Assembly: GCF_035481615.1 (NCBI RefSeq)
Contig: NZ_JAYKOT010000001.1
Coordinates: forward strand, 186,001 to 250,000
Length of the DNA: 64,000 nt
From: Citroniella saccharovorans
Lineage (GTDB): Bacteria > Bacillota > Clostridia > Tissierellales > Peptoniphilaceae
Direction of reading: 5' to 3'
Both the position numbers and the translations under genes were made by a program. Under the pieces are notes generated by a model. It was not told the DNA's origin and made no database searches. It saw only the letters and a program-made list of their open reading frames with translations. This document shows positions 63,688 through 64,000 of the stretch, piece by piece (the first letter of the stretch is position 1; the number at the start of each line of letters is the position of its first letter).

Positions 63688-64000
63688 ATGGGAATAATAG
63701 AGAATAAAATAAAAAATAGGGCAAGAACTTTTTTCGGTAATTTTAAATACGATCTTTTCTTTGCTCCAAGTAGGATAAATTTAATTGGTGAGCACTTAGA
63801 CTATAATGGAGGCTATGTACTTCCTGCTGCTATAGATATTGGAAGCTACATTGCCATTAGAAAAAATGGTACAAATAAAATTAGACTTAGGTCATTAAAT
63901 GCAAAAGTATATAGAGAGCTAGAAATTGGAGAAGATTTTAATCCAAAAAATAATTGGCTTAATTATCCTTTAGGTATGGTTAATTTCTTAAAGAAAAGAG
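63688..64000 (+). CDS. galK: Galactokinase, N-terminal part (runs off window)
   Basis: Starts at the ATG at 63688, 3 bp after galT, and is open to the window end (104 codons). The galactokinase signature PSRINLIGEHLDYNGGYVLP occupies residues 28-47. It phosphorylates galactose, completing the mgl-gal operon order seen here. Confidence 0.93.
   Translation, partial: MGIIENKIKNRARTFFGNFKYDLFFAPSRINLIGEHLDYNGGYVLPAAIDIGSYIAIRKNGTNKIRLRSLNAKVYRELEIGEDFNPKNNWLNYPLGMVNFLKKR

Overview
The window is AT-rich, low-GC Gram-positive DNA. Gene content and codon use suit an anaerobic Firmicute, most likely a Gram-positive anaerobic coccus of the Peptoniphilaceae type (Anaerococcus/Peptoniphilus/Finegoldia-like). 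That genus guess is inference; the Firmicute assignment is firm. The left two thirds (1 to about 41.6 kb, almost all on the minus strand) is a conjugative element loaded with other mobile elements. The right third (about 47.6-64 kb) is ordinary chromosome.

Layout of the mobile region, read right to left as transcribed. An outer integrative conjugative element (ICE) appears to start near 41.63 kb, where it cuts an ABC exporter gene at its Walker A motif. It runs out of the left edge of the window. Its own genes are a RepA_N-type initiator, a DnaC-like loader, a PcfB-like protein, VirD4, an AbiF-type HEPN protein with an upstream structured RNA, SSB, Maff2, a VirB6-like membrane protein, an 86-aa protein, PrgI, VirB4, a DNA methyltransferase and a large hydrophilic protein. 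Three guests interrupt its transfer genes. A 14.5-kb integrative mobilizable element (IME2, 22.7-37.3 kb) splits virD4. An 11.7-kb element (IME1, 8.6-20.3 kb) splits maff2. A 2.4-kb group II intron splits virB4. Both IMEs are of the Tn4451 type: a large serine recombinase at one end, a MobA/MobL relaxase, a DUF3847-like protein, a replisome organizer, and an identical 30-bp oriT-like core.

IME1 carries the erythromycin resistance methylase erm(TR) with its two-leader attenuator, a broken aminoglycoside/spectinomycin phosphotransferase, a truncated MATE pump with a MarR regulator, a DUF1016 nuclease and an XRE/HsdR-N-like pair. IME2 carries a TetR-controlled ECF-plus-ABC transporter cluster that looks like a metallophore or cofactor importer.

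The right side holds an ABC exporter pair (one member truncated), IS200 and IS3 elements nested in each other, and a malic enzyme-MupG operon. Divergent from these are aspartate ammonia-lyase, a HerA-like ATPase and a surface protein with CWB2 repeats. A Nudix hydrolase and MgtE follow, then a galactose operon (mglB-mglA-mglC-galM-galT-galK) that runs out of the window.

At least nine genes on both strands, mobile and chromosomal, are broken by what looks like one extra A in a short A-run on the coding strand. This is more probably an assembly or base-calling bias than nine mutations, so I annotate these as frameshifted CDSs. The most interesting system is the abiF-like RNA plus HEPN toxin in the ICE. 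The recurrent hairpin/U-tract/RBS leaders in front of mobile-element genes come next.
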